Origin: Paraburkholderia tropica
GTDB taxonomy: Bacteria > Pseudomonadota > Gammaproteobacteria > Burkholderiales > Burkholderiaceae
Direction: 5' to 3'
Assembly: GCF_914484835.1 (NCBI RefSeq)
Contig: NZ_CAJZAR010000061.1
Span: forward strand, 35,227-99,226
Length of the DNA stretch: 64,000 nt
In this document: positions 51,793 through 60,237 of the stretch, one piece after another
How the letters are laid out: each line of letters opens with the position of its first letter
Numbering within the stretch: the stretch's first letter is position 1
The notes under the pieces: model-generated
Told to the model about the DNA's origin: nothing
The model's database searches: none
The model's input: only the letters and a program-made list of their open reading frames with translations
Program-made: the position numbers and the translations under genes

Positions 51793-53346
51793 ATGACCGA
51801 ACCCTTGCTGACGATGCGCGGCATCGTCAAATCCTTCGCGGGCGTGAAGGCGCTCGACGGCATCGACCTCACGGTGCGGCCCGGCGAATGCGTGGGCCTG
51901 TGCGGCGAGAACGGCGCGGGCAAATCCACGCTGATGAAAGTGCTCTCGGGCGTCTATCCGCATGGCACCTGGAGCGGCGAAATCCGCTGGGAAGGCGCGC
52001 CGCTCGAAGCGCACAGCGTGCGCGACACCGAACGCGCGGGCATCGTCATCATCCATCAGGAATTGATGCTCGTGCCGGAGCTTTCCGTCGCCGAGAACAT
52101 CTTTCTCGGCAACGAAATCACGCTGCCTGGCGGGCGCATGAATTACGCGGCGATGTACCGGCGCGCGGACGAATTGCTGCGCGAACTGAACATCGACGCC
52201 ATCAACGTCGCGCAGCCCGTGATGAATTACGGCGGCGGCCATCAGCAACTGATCGAGATCGCGAAGGCGCTCAACAAGCGCGCGAAGCTGCTGATTCTCG
52301 ACGAGCCGTCGTCGTCGCTCACGGCGGCCGAGACGAAGATCCTGCTCGATATCGTGCGCGATCTGAAGCGGCGCGGCGTGGCCTGCGTCTACATTTCGCA
52401 CAAGCTCGACGAAGTCGAAGCCGTCTGCGATACCGTCACCGTGATCCGCGACGGCAAGCATGTGGCGACCGAGCCGATGGCCTCGCTCACGACCGACCGC
52501 GTGATCGCGATGATGGTGGGCCGCGAGATCAAAAACCTCTTTCCGCGCGAGCCGCACGAGATCGGCGAAGTGATGTTCGAGGCGCGCAACGTGACCTGCT
52601 ACGACGTGACGAATCCGCGCCGCAAACGCGTGGACGATGTGTCGTTCTCAGTGCGGCGCGGCGAGATACTCGGCGTGGCCGGGCTCGTGGGCGCGGGCCG
52701 CACGGAGACCATGCAGGCGATCTTCGGCGCGTATGCGGGCGCGTATTCGGCGAGCGTCATGCTCGAAGGCAAGCCGCTCAAGATCGGCTCGCCGCTCGAC
52801 GCGATCCGCGCGGGGATCGCCATGGTGCCTGAGGACCGCAAGCGTCACGGCATCGTGCCGCAACTGGGCGTGGGCCACAACATCACGCTCTCGGTGCTGG
52901 AGCGTTTCGCGAAGCGCGGCCGCATCGACGCCGCCGCCGAACTCGACACGATCCGCACGGAAATGCAGCGTTTGTCGGTGCGCGCGGCCAATCCCATGCT
53001 GTCGATCGCGAGCCTCTCGGGCGGCAATCAGCAGAAGGCCGTGCTCACGAAGATGCTGCTGACCGACCCGAAGGTGCTGATCCTCGACGAACCCACGCGC
53101 GGCGTGGACGTCGGCGCGAAGTACGAGATCTACAAGCTCATGTTCCAGCTCGCGAAGCGCGGCGTGGCGATCGTGATGGTGTCGTCGGAGCTGCCGGAAG
53201 TGCTTGGCGTGAGCGACCGCGTGCTCGTGATCGGCGAGGGCGAATTGCGTGGCGACTTCGTCAACGAAGGCCTGACGCAGGAACATATTCTCGGCGCCGC
53301 GATTCAGAGCGCGCGTGCCCAACCTATCGCAGAGAGTGCAGCATGA
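51793..53346 (+). CDS. xylG: D-xylose ABC transporter ATP-binding protein (two ABC domains)
   Basis: The 517-residue sugar-type ATPase contains two ABC cassettes. The first has Walker A 'GLCGENGAGKSTLMKVLSG' near residue 36 and 'LLILDEPSSSLT'. The second has a modified P-loop 'GLVGAGRTETMQAIFG', signature 'SLSGGNQQKAVLTKMLL' and 'VLILDEPTRGVDVG'. A degenerate second Walker A is normal for the XylG/RbsA family. It powers xylose import with XylF and XylH. Its end overlaps the xylH start (ATGA). Confidence 0.95.
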   Translation: MTEPLLTMRGIVKSFAGVKALDGIDLTVRPGECVGLCGENGAGKSTLMKVLSGVYPHGTWSGEIRWEGAPLEAHSVRDTERAGIVIIHQELMLVPELSVAENIFLGNEITLPGGRMNYAAMYRRADELLRELNIDAINVAQPVMNYGGGHQQLIEIAKALNKRAKLLILDEPSSSLTAAETKILLDIVRDLKRRGVACVYISHKLDEVEAVCDTVTVIRDGKHVATEPMASLTTDRVIAMMVGREIKNLFPREPHEIGEVMFEARNVTCYDVTNPRRKRVDDVSFSVRRGEILGVAGLVGAGRTETMQAIFGAYAGAYSASVMLEGKPLKIGSPLDAIRAGIAMVPEDRKRHGIVPQLGVGHNITLSVLERFAKRGRIDAAAELDTIRTEMQRLSVRAANPMLSIASLSGGNQQKAVLTKMLLTDPKVLILDEPTRGVDVGAKYEIYKLMFQLAKRGVAIVMVSSELPEVLGVSDRVLVIGEGELRGDFVNEGLTQEHILGAAIQSARAQPIAESAA

Positions 53347-54542
53347 CCCCAGACGTCACGACCCCCGCCGCGCGCGAAGATCAGTTGCCGGGCGGCAGCG
53401 GCCTCGGCCTGCGCTTCCAGCAACTGTTCGCGCGCTACAAGATCCTCGCCTTGCTGCTCGCCGTCGCGGCGATCTGGGTGTTCTTCTCGGTGCTCACGCA
53501 CGGCGCGTTCGTCACGCCGCGCAACGTCTCGAACCTGCTGCGGCAGATGTCGATCACCGGCATGCTTGCGTGCGGCATGGTGTTCGTCATCATCGCGGGC
53601 GAGATCGATTTGTCGGTGGGTTCGCTGCTCGGTCTGCTCGGCGGCGTGGCGGCGATACTCGACGTGAACCGTCACTGGCCGATCGGCGTGACGGTGCCCG
53701 TGGTGCTCGCGCTCGGCGTGCTGATCGGGCTGTTCAACGGCTGGTGGTCGACGTATCGTCGCGTGCCGTCGTTCATCGTCGGTCTCGGCGGCATGCTGGC
53801 GTTTCGCGGCGTGCTGCTGGGCATCACGGGTGGATCGACGATTGCACCCGTTTCGGATTCCTTTGTATTTATCGGTCAGGGCTATCTGCCGCGTGTCGTG
53901 GGCGACGTGATCGCGTTTGCGCTGTTCGTGCTGCTCGCCGTGCTCACGGTGCGTCAGCGCGCGAATCGCCGCCGTTATCAGTTGAGCGTGGTGCCGCTCT
54001 GGCAGGACGCCGTGAAGATCGTCGGCGCGGGCGCGATCGTGCTGGCCTTCGTGCTGATGCTCGACAGCTACGGCGGCATTCCCGTGCCGGTGCTGCTGCT
54101 GCTCGCGCTGCTCGGCATCTTCACGTGGGTCGCCACGCAAACGGTGTTCGGCCGCCGCATCTACGCCGTGGGATCGAATCTCGAAGCGACGCGTCTTTCG
54201 GGCGTCAACACGAATCGCGTGAAGCTCGCGATCTTCGCGCTGATGGGGCTCATGTGCGCGGTGGCGGGCATGGTGAACACCGCGCGTCTCGCGGCGGGCT
54301 CGCCGTCGGCGGGCACGATGGGCGAACTCGATGCGATCGCGGCGTGCTTCATCGGCGGCACTTCGATGCGCGGCGGCTCGGGCACGGTCTATGGCGCGTT
54401 GATCGGCGCGCTCGTGATGGCGAGTCTCGACAACGGCATGTCGATGCTCGATGTGGACGCGTATTGGCAGATGATCGTGAAGGGCGGCATTCTCGTGCTC
54501 GCCGTGTGGGTGGATGTGGTGTCGGGATCGAATCGTCGTTGA
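53343..54542 (+). CDS. xylH: D-xylose ABC transporter permease
   Basis: The 399-residue membrane protein has about ten hydrophobic segments. It shows 'MVFVIIAGEIDLSVGSLLGL' and 'VPSFIVGLGGMLAFRGVLLG', both typical of the XylH/RbsC permease family, and 'MGELDAIAACFIGGTSMRGG' late. It forms the inner-membrane channel of the XylFGH importer. It is translationally coupled to xylG and ends the operon before a strong terminator. Confidence 0.95.
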   Translation: MTPDVTTPAAREDQLPGGSGLGLRFQQLFARYKILALLLAVAAIWVFFSVLTHGAFVTPRNVSNLLRQMSITGMLACGMVFVIIAGEIDLSVGSLLGLLGGVAAILDVNRHWPIGVTVPVVLALGVLIGLFNGWWSTYRRVPSFIVGLGGMLAFRGVLLGITGGSTIAPVSDSFVFIGQGYLPRVVGDVIAFALFVLLAVLTVRQRANRRRYQLSVVPLWQDAVKIVGAGAIVLAFVLMLDSYGGIPVPVLLLLALLGIFTWVATQTVFGRRIYAVGSNLEATRLSGVNTNRVKLAIFALMGLMCAVAGMVNTARLAAGSPSAGTMGELDAIAACFIGGTSMRGGSGTVYGALIGALVMASLDNGMSMLDVDAYWQMIVKGGILVLAVWVDVVSGSNRR

Positions 54543-55019
54543 TGTTGCTGATGTCGCGGACGAAATAGGGCGGCAATAGCAAACGTGATTGATCTCGCGT
54601 GAAGCCGGACATGTGACGCACATCGCGCGAATGTGTAGTGGGCGAGTACAACGCGCAGACTAAAACGGGCGGACCATCGGTTCCGCCCGTTTTCTTTTAT
54701 CGGCCTGACGTTCTATCACGGCCCGCTGGCTGCGGGCATGATGAACGCATGCTTCCGTCGTTCGTCATGGTTTATTGCAGGGCGCGCAGCAATGCGTACG
54801 CCTGATGCAGCTTCGAGACGTGTCGCCGGGAATCCTGCCACAATCGTTTCGCCGTGTGCCTCTGGCGCGTGTCTTACGCCGCCCGCCCGGCCTTCTTCGC
54901 CACGGTGTCGCGCGCCTCGTGCGCGTCACCGCCGCTCTGTCACTTTTCCGGCGCAACCCGCGTTGCGTCGTGCCGTTCCGCGCGCTGCGGCACGGTGCCG
55001 AACAGGAGACAAGTCCGTC
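54543..55019. other. intergenic region between xylH and the Clp ATPase gene
   Basis: The 477 bases hold the xyl operon terminator (54662-54697). After it no gene is supported, though the Clp reading frame stays open back to 54738. No sigma32-type heat-shock promoter was recognised. Confidence 0.55.
54662..54697 (+). terminator. Rho-independent terminator of the xyl operon
   Basis: AAAACGGGCGGA / TCCGCCCGTTTT form a perfect 12-bp stem with an 8-base loop, then CTTTTA. Confidence 0.9.
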
Positions 55020-57881
55020 ATGCCTACCCTCTGCGAAATCTGCAATGCGCGGCCCGCGGTCGCGCGCGTGACCGTCGTGCAAAACGGCGAGCGCAAGTCG
55101 ATGTCGATCTGCGACTACGACTATCGCCAGCTGATGCGCCATCAGAGCATGGTCAATCCCTTTGATTCGCTGCTGGGCGGCGGCGGCTTGTCGCGCTTCT
55201 TCGGCGGCATGGAAGGCGGCGGTCACGATGATGACGACGACCACGGCTTTTCCGCCGAAGTGCCGCGCGAATCGGTCGACGCCACCGACGCGTTCAGCGA
55301 GCAGACCCTCGAAATCCTGCAACGCGCCGCCGAGAAAGCGCACGAGTTGCGCCGCACCGAACTCGACAGCGAGCACCTGCTGTATGTGCTCGCCGACACC
55401 GACGTCTGCGCGGCGCTGCTCAAGGAGCTGAAGCTGTCGCCGCAGGACATCCAGGGCTATATCGACGCGCACGCGCAACTAGGCACCGCGCGCGAGGATG
55501 CGGCCATCGACAAGATGACGATCTCGCCGCGTCTGAAGAAAGCGTTTCAGTTCGCGTTTCAGGCGTCGCGCGATCTCGGCCATTCCTATGTGGGTCCCGA
55601 GCATCTGCTGATCGGTCTTGCTGCGGTGCCGGACAGCATCGCGGGCACGCTGCTCAAGAAGTACGGCGTGACGCCCGAGGCGCTGCGCCAGAAAGTGGTG
55701 AAGGTGGTGGGCAAGGGCGCGGAGGATGGCCGCGTGGATGCGCCCACCAACACGCCCACGCTCGACAAGTTCGGCCGCGATCTCACCGCGATGGCGCGCC
55801 AGGGCAAGCTCGATCCGGTGCTCGGCCGCGCGCAGGAAATCGAGAACACGATCGAAGTGCTCGCGCGCCGCAAGAAGAATAATCCGGTGCTGATCGGCGA
55901 GCCGGGCGTGGGCAAGACGGCCATCGTCGAAGGGCTCGCGCAGCGTATCGTGAACGGCGACGTGCCCGAGGTGCTGCGCGGCAAACGGCTCGTCGAGGTC
56001 AATATCAACTCGATGGTCGCGGGCGCGAAATATCGCGGCGAATTCGAGGAGCGCGCCAAGCAGTTGATCGACGAAGTGACCGCGAAGAACGACGAGCTGA
56101 TTCTCTTTATCGACGAACTGCACACCATCGTGGGCGCGGGGCAGGGCGGCGGCGAGGGCGGGCTCGATATCGCGAACGTGCTCAAGCCTGCGCTCGCGCG
56201 CGGCGAGCTGAGTCTGATCGGCGCGACTACGCTCAACGAGTATCAGAAGTACATCGAGAAGGACGCGGCGCTCGAACGGCGCTTCCAGCCCGTGCTGGTG
56301 CCCGAGCCGACGGTCGAACAAACCATCGTGATTCTGCGCGGCTTGCGCGACAAGCTGGAGGCGCACCATCAGGTCACCTTCGCCGACGATGCCTTCGTAG
56401 CCGCCGCCGAATTGTCGGATCGCTACATCACGTCGCGCTTCCTGCCCGACAAGGCGATCGATCTGATCGATCAGGCGGCGGCGCGCGTGCGCATCGGCGC
56501 GACCTCGCGGCCCGCCGATATTCAGGAGCTCGAAGCAGAGATCGTGCAGCTCAAGCGCGAGCAGGATTACGCGTCCTCGCGCAAGCGCTACGACGAGGCC
56601 AAGAATTTCGAGGAGCGCATCAAGGAGAAGCAGGCGAAGCTCGACGATCTCACCGAGGCGTGGCAGCGCAAGACCGGTTCGGAAACGCTCGAAGTCACGG
56701 TGGCGTCGATTGCCGAAGTGGTGTCGCGGCTCACCGGCATTCCGGTCGCCGATCTCACGCAGGAGGAGCGCCAGAAGCTGCTCAAGATGGAAGAGACGCT
56801 GCGCGAACGCGTGGTCGGACAGAGCGACGCCGTGGTCGCCGTGAGCGACGCGGTGCGGCTGTCGCGCGCGGGGCTTGGCCAGGAGCATCGGCCGATTGCC
56901 ACGTTCCTGTTTCTCGGGCCGACGGGCGTCGGCAAGACCGAACTCGCGAAGGCGCTGGCTGAAACCGTGTTCGGCGACGAGCAGGCGATCATCCGCATCG
57001 ACATGAGCGAGTATATGGAGCGCCACGCGGTCGCGCGGCTGATCGGCGCGCCGCCGGGCTACGTGGGCTACGACGAAGGCGGGCAGTTGACCGAACGCGT
57101 GCGGCGCCGTCCGTACTGCGTGATTCTGCTCGATGAGATCGAGAAGGCGCACCCCGACGTGTACAACGTGCTGCTGCAAGTGTTCGACGACGGCCGCCTC
57201 ACCGACGGCAAAGGGCGCGTCGTGGACTTCAGCAACACGATCATCATCGCCACGAGCAATCTGGGTGCGTCGATCATCATGGAGAACCTCGAGCAGCCCG
57301 AGGCGAAGCGCAAGAGCGACAAGGACGTGCGCGGCGAATTGATGAAAGTGCTCAAGGGGCATTTCCGTCCCGAGTTCCTTAACCGCATCGATGAGATCAT
57401 CGTTTTCCATGCGCTCTCGAAGGACAACATCCGCAACATCGTGCAGATCCAGCTCGACCGCGTGACGCGCACGGCGGCGGCGCAGGGCATCACGCTGAAG
57501 ATGAGCGCGGCGCTCGTCGATCATCTTGTCGAGGTGGGCTATCAGCCCGAGTTTGGCGCGCGCGAACTCAAGCGACAGATCCGCCAGGCCGTGGAGACGC
57601 GGCTCGCGAAGGAGATACTCGGCGACGCGCTGCAATCGGGCGATACGGTCGAACTGGGCTACGACACGAGCGCCGAGGAAGTCACCATCGAGAAGATCGC
57701 GGTGCCGCCCGATGTGAAGGAAAGCAAGCCCGCGAAAAAGGCGAAGGGTGACGGAAAAGCCGCGAAGCTCGATGTCGACGAGATCGCGCCGGAGCTTGCC
57801 GCCGACGACGCCGAAGGCGATCCGCCGCCACCGCCGCCGAAGAAGAACGGCAAGGGCGCGGGCAAGTCGAAATCGGCGTGA
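55020..57881 (+). CDS. Clp-family AAA+ ATPase, ClpG/ClpK-like stand-alone disaggregase
   Basis: The protein has 953 residues. The N-terminus carries a small Cys cluster ('LCEICNARPA', 'SICDYDYRQLM') and a Gly/Asp-rich linker. A Clp N-domain with two repeats (about 95-235) follows, then AAA-1 with Walker A 'GEPGVGKT' near 292, a short M region with 'KRYDEAKNFEERIKEKQAKL', AAA-2 with 'GPTGVGKT' near 633, and a charged Lys/Pro-rich C-terminal tail. AAA-2 has no IGF/VGF-type ClpP-binding loop after 'TSNLGASIIMENLE'. The N-terminal Cys domain, short M region, missing loop and C-terminal tail together fit ClpG/ClpK disaggregases rather than ClpA, ClpB or ClpC. ATG 55020 follows AGGAGACAAG. Confidence 0.87.
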   Translation: MPTLCEICNARPAVARVTVVQNGERKSMSICDYDYRQLMRHQSMVNPFDSLLGGGGLSRFFGGMEGGGHDDDDDHGFSAEVPRESVDATDAFSEQTLEILQRAAEKAHELRRTELDSEHLLYVLADTDVCAALLKELKLSPQDIQGYIDAHAQLGTAREDAAIDKMTISPRLKKAFQFAFQASRDLGHSYVGPEHLLIGLAAVPDSIAGTLLKKYGVTPEALRQKVVKVVGKGAEDGRVDAPTNTPTLDKFGRDLTAMARQGKLDPVLGRAQEIENTIEVLARRKKNNPVLIGEPGVGKTAIVEGLAQRIVNGDVPEVLRGKRLVEVNINSMVAGAKYRGEFEERAKQLIDEVTAKNDELILFIDELHTIVGAGQGGGEGGLDIANVLKPALARGELSLIGATTLNEYQKYIEKDAALERRFQPVLVPEPTVEQTIVILRGLRDKLEAHHQVTFADDAFVAAAELSDRYITSRFLPDKAIDLIDQAAARVRIGATSRPADIQELEAEIVQLKREQDYASSRKRYDEAKNFEERIKEKQAKLDDLTEAWQRKTGSETLEVTVASIAEVVSRLTGIPVADLTQEERQKLLKMEETLRERVVGQSDAVVAVSDAVRLSRAGLGQEHRPIATFLFLGPTGVGKTELAKALAETVFGDEQAIIRIDMSEYMERHAVARLIGAPPGYVGYDEGGQLTERVRRRPYCVILLDEIEKAHPDVYNVLLQVFDDGRLTDGKGRVVDFSNTIIIATSNLGASIIMENLEQPEAKRKSDKDVRGELMKVLKGHFRPEFLNRIDEIIVFHALSKDNIRNIVQIQLDRVTRTAAAQGITLKMSAALVDHLVEVGYQPEFGARELKRQIRQAVETRLAKEILGDALQSGDTVELGYDTSAEEVTIEKIAVPPDVKESKPAKKAKGDGKAAKLDVDEIAPELAADDAEGDPPPPPPKKNGKGAGKSKSA

Positions 57882-57894
57882 TGGGTTCGTAGCG

Positions 57895-57925
57895 AAACTG
57901 GCGTCGTGTGCGGCGCCAGTTTTTT
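57895..57925. terminator. bidirectional terminator between clp and helicase genes
   Basis: AAACTGGCG / CGCCAGTTT form a stem with a ten-base loop and six T's on the plus strand. Three A's are mirrored on the other side. Confidence 0.8.
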
Positions 57926-57963
57926 ATTGCCGGTATTTTATTCGGAATGCTGATGAATGGCGT

Positions 57964-60237
57964 TCAGCCGATTTCCCACCAGCCGGGCAGCAGCGCACGC
58001 ACGTCGGGACGCGCGAAGCGGTCGTCGAGCAGATGCACCACGCCGCTGTCGCTTTCGGTGCGGATCACGCGGCCCGCGGCTTGCACCACCTTGCGCAGCC
58101 CGGGTATCAGATAGGTGTAATCGAAGCCCGCGCCATAAAGCGTCTCCATGCGCGCGCGAATCGCTTCGTTCACGGGGTTCACCTGCGGCATCCCGAGCGT
58201 GGCGATGAAGGTGCCGATCAGCCGCGTGCCGGGCAGGTCGATGCCTTCGCCGAACGCGCCGCCGAGCACCGCGAAGCCCACGCCGCTGCCGCCTTCCTTG
58301 AAGCGCGCAACGAAGTCCTGCTGCTGCGCCTCGTCCATCGTGCGCGACTGCATCCACACGGGCACGTGCGGATGACGCGCGACGAACGCATCGGCGGCGC
58401 GTTGCAGATATTCGTAGCTGCTGAAGAAACACAGATAGTTGCCGGGCCGCGCCGCATATTGCGCGGCCACGCGCGCGACCAGCGCATCGAGCGAGCGCTC
58501 GCGGTCCTTGTAGCGCGTGGAAATGTCACGCGCGATCTGCACGTCGAGCTGCTCCGCGCGAAACGGCGTGCCGATCTCGACGCTCACCGTGTTCGCGGGC
58601 AGGCCGAGCATGTCGGCGTAATAGTGCGTGGGCGCGAGCGTCGCGGAAAACAGCGTGACGCTGTGCGCCGCCGCCACGCGGGGACGCAACGCGCCCGCAG
58701 GGACGATGTTGCGGATGCAGAGCGTGGAGCGCGTGCGTTTCGCCGTGCTCGCGGCGGGCAGCGGCGTGACGTCGAAGATCGAATGCGAATCGAAGCGCTC
58801 GGCGATACGCACGAAATGCAGCGCGTCGAAGTAGAAGCGTTCGAGCTCGGGATCGCGCACGAGCGCGGGTTCCGCGAGTTGATCGCCGATGGAGCCGATC
58901 ACGTCGCCGAGCGCGGCGATCAGGCCGTCGGGCAACGCGTCGCTCGCGCGCCACGCGTGCGGCTGCACGGCGTTTTCTGCGTTCCAGTGGCGCGTGAGCC
59001 GCGTGAGCGCGCGCTTGACCGGCGCGCTCGCGCCGCGCTTCACGGCATCGACGCGTGTCTGGACGAGTTCGGCCGAGTACATCGCGCGGGCGCGTTCGGG
59101 CAGATTGTGCGCTTCGTCGACGAGCAGGCTCGTGCGCCATTGATTGTGCGCGGCGAGCATGAACAGCATCGCGCTGACGTCGAAGTAATAGTTGTAGTCG
59201 CCGACGATCACGTCGCTCCAGCGCGCGAGTTCCTGGCCGAGATAGTACGGACAGACCGCGTGCTCGCGCGCCACGTCGCGCAGCGCCGCGCGGTCGAGCC
59301 GCACGCGTGCGAGCGCCGCCGAGCGCGCGGCCGGCAGGCGGTCGTAGAAGCCGCGCGCGAGCGGACACGATTCGCCGTGGCACGCGAGTTCGGGATGCTC
59401 GCAGGCCTTGTCGCGCGCCACGAGTTCGAGCACGCGCAGCGGCAGCGGCGTGTCGCGATTCGGCTGTGCATCGGCGAGCGTCGCGAGCGCATCGAGCGCG
59501 AGCTGGCGTCCCGGGCTTTTCGCGCTCAGAAACAGCACCTTGTCGATGCCCGCACGCGCGCACGCCTTCAATTGCGGAAACAGCGTGCCGATCGTTTTGC
59601 CGATGCCGGTGGGCGCCTGCGCGAGCAGGCAGCGTGCTTGCGTGGCGGCGCGCCAGACAGCTTCGGCGAGATCGCGCTGTCCGTGACGGAAGTCCGCGTG
59701 CGGCAGTTGCAGCGCGATCAGCGCGGCGTCGCGCGCGACGCGGTGCGCGCTTTCCTGTTCGGCCCACGCGGAAAATCGTTCGCACTGCGATTCGAAGGCG
59801 GCGCGTAGATCGGCGGCGTTCGCCTGTTCGGTCAGCGCGGTCTCGCGGCCCGTGGCGATGTCGTAGTAGACGAGCGCGAGTTCGATGGCGTCGAGCCCGA
59901 GCTTTTCGCACATCAGCGCGCCGTAGACGCGCAGTTGCGCCCAGTGCAGTGCGCGCTGGTTCTCGCGCATGGCGTCGAGATCGCCGCGATAGGTCTTGAA
60001 CTCTTCGAGCCGGCGTTGCGCGGGATCGTAGCCGTCGGCGCGGCCGCGCACGGTCAGCGTGCCGACGGTGCCCGTGAGCGCGATTTCGGTTTCATAGCCG
60101 GGCGGACGGCGTGCGGCGATGGCGGCGTGTCCGGCGCGGCCTTCGCTCGCGTCGGGCGAGGGCGTGAAGCGCAGGTCGAGGTCGCCGCGCTTCGCGGTGA
60201 ACTCGCAGAGCGTGCGCACGGCGACGGTGTAGCTCAT
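57964..60237 (-). CDS. XPD/DinG-type iron-sulfur DNA helicase
   Basis: The protein has 757 residues. Residues 1-180 have a PD-(D/E)xK-like accessory region ('LTVRGRADGYDPAQRRLEEF'). Walker A 'LLAQAPTGIGKTIGTLFPQL' lies near 205. Four cysteines for a 4Fe-4S cluster lie between about 278 and 330 ('DKACEHPELACHGESCPLA', 'HAVCPYYL'). The DEAH box 'LLVDEAHNLPERA' is near 373, and the last helicase motif is 'VVQAAGRVIRTESDSG'. Such helicases unwind DNA in repair. The start (60237) overlaps the stop of the VRR-NUC nuclease gene by ATGA, so the two form one repair unit. The frame is open far upstream in antisense to the nuclease, which is not coding here. Confidence 0.92.
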   Translation of the reverse strand: MSYTVAVRTLCEFTAKRGDLDLRFTPSPDASEGRAGHAAIAARRPPGYETEIALTGTVGTLTVRGRADGYDPAQRRLEEFKTYRGDLDAMRENQRALHWAQLRVYGALMCEKLGLDAIELALVYYDIATGRETALTEQANAADLRAAFESQCERFSAWAEQESAHRVARDAALIALQLPHADFRHGQRDLAEAVWRAATQARCLLAQAPTGIGKTIGTLFPQLKACARAGIDKVLFLSAKSPGRQLALDALATLADAQPNRDTPLPLRVLELVARDKACEHPELACHGESCPLARGFYDRLPAARSAALARVRLDRAALRDVAREHAVCPYYLGQELARWSDVIVGDYNYYFDVSAMLFMLAAHNQWRTSLLVDEAHNLPERARAMYSAELVQTRVDAVKRGASAPVKRALTRLTRHWNAENAVQPHAWRASDALPDGLIAALGDVIGSIGDQLAEPALVRDPELERFYFDALHFVRIAERFDSHSIFDVTPLPAASTAKRTRSTLCIRNIVPAGALRPRVAAAHSVTLFSATLAPTHYYADMLGLPANTVSVEIGTPFRAEQLDVQIARDISTRYKDRERSLDALVARVAAQYAARPGNYLCFFSSYEYLQRAADAFVARHPHVPVWMQSRTMDEAQQQDFVARFKEGGSGVGFAVLGGAFGEGIDLPGTRLIGTFIATLGMPQVNPVNEAIRARMETLYGAGFDYTYLIPGLRKVVQAAGRVIRTESDSGVVHLLDDRFARPDVRALLPGWWEIG

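Noticed and set aside
54738..55019. Upstream extension of the Clp ATPase
   Set aside because: The sequence is Arg/Pro/Cys-rich and non-conserved. The ATG at 55,020 has an AGGAGA site and starts the Cys domain directly.
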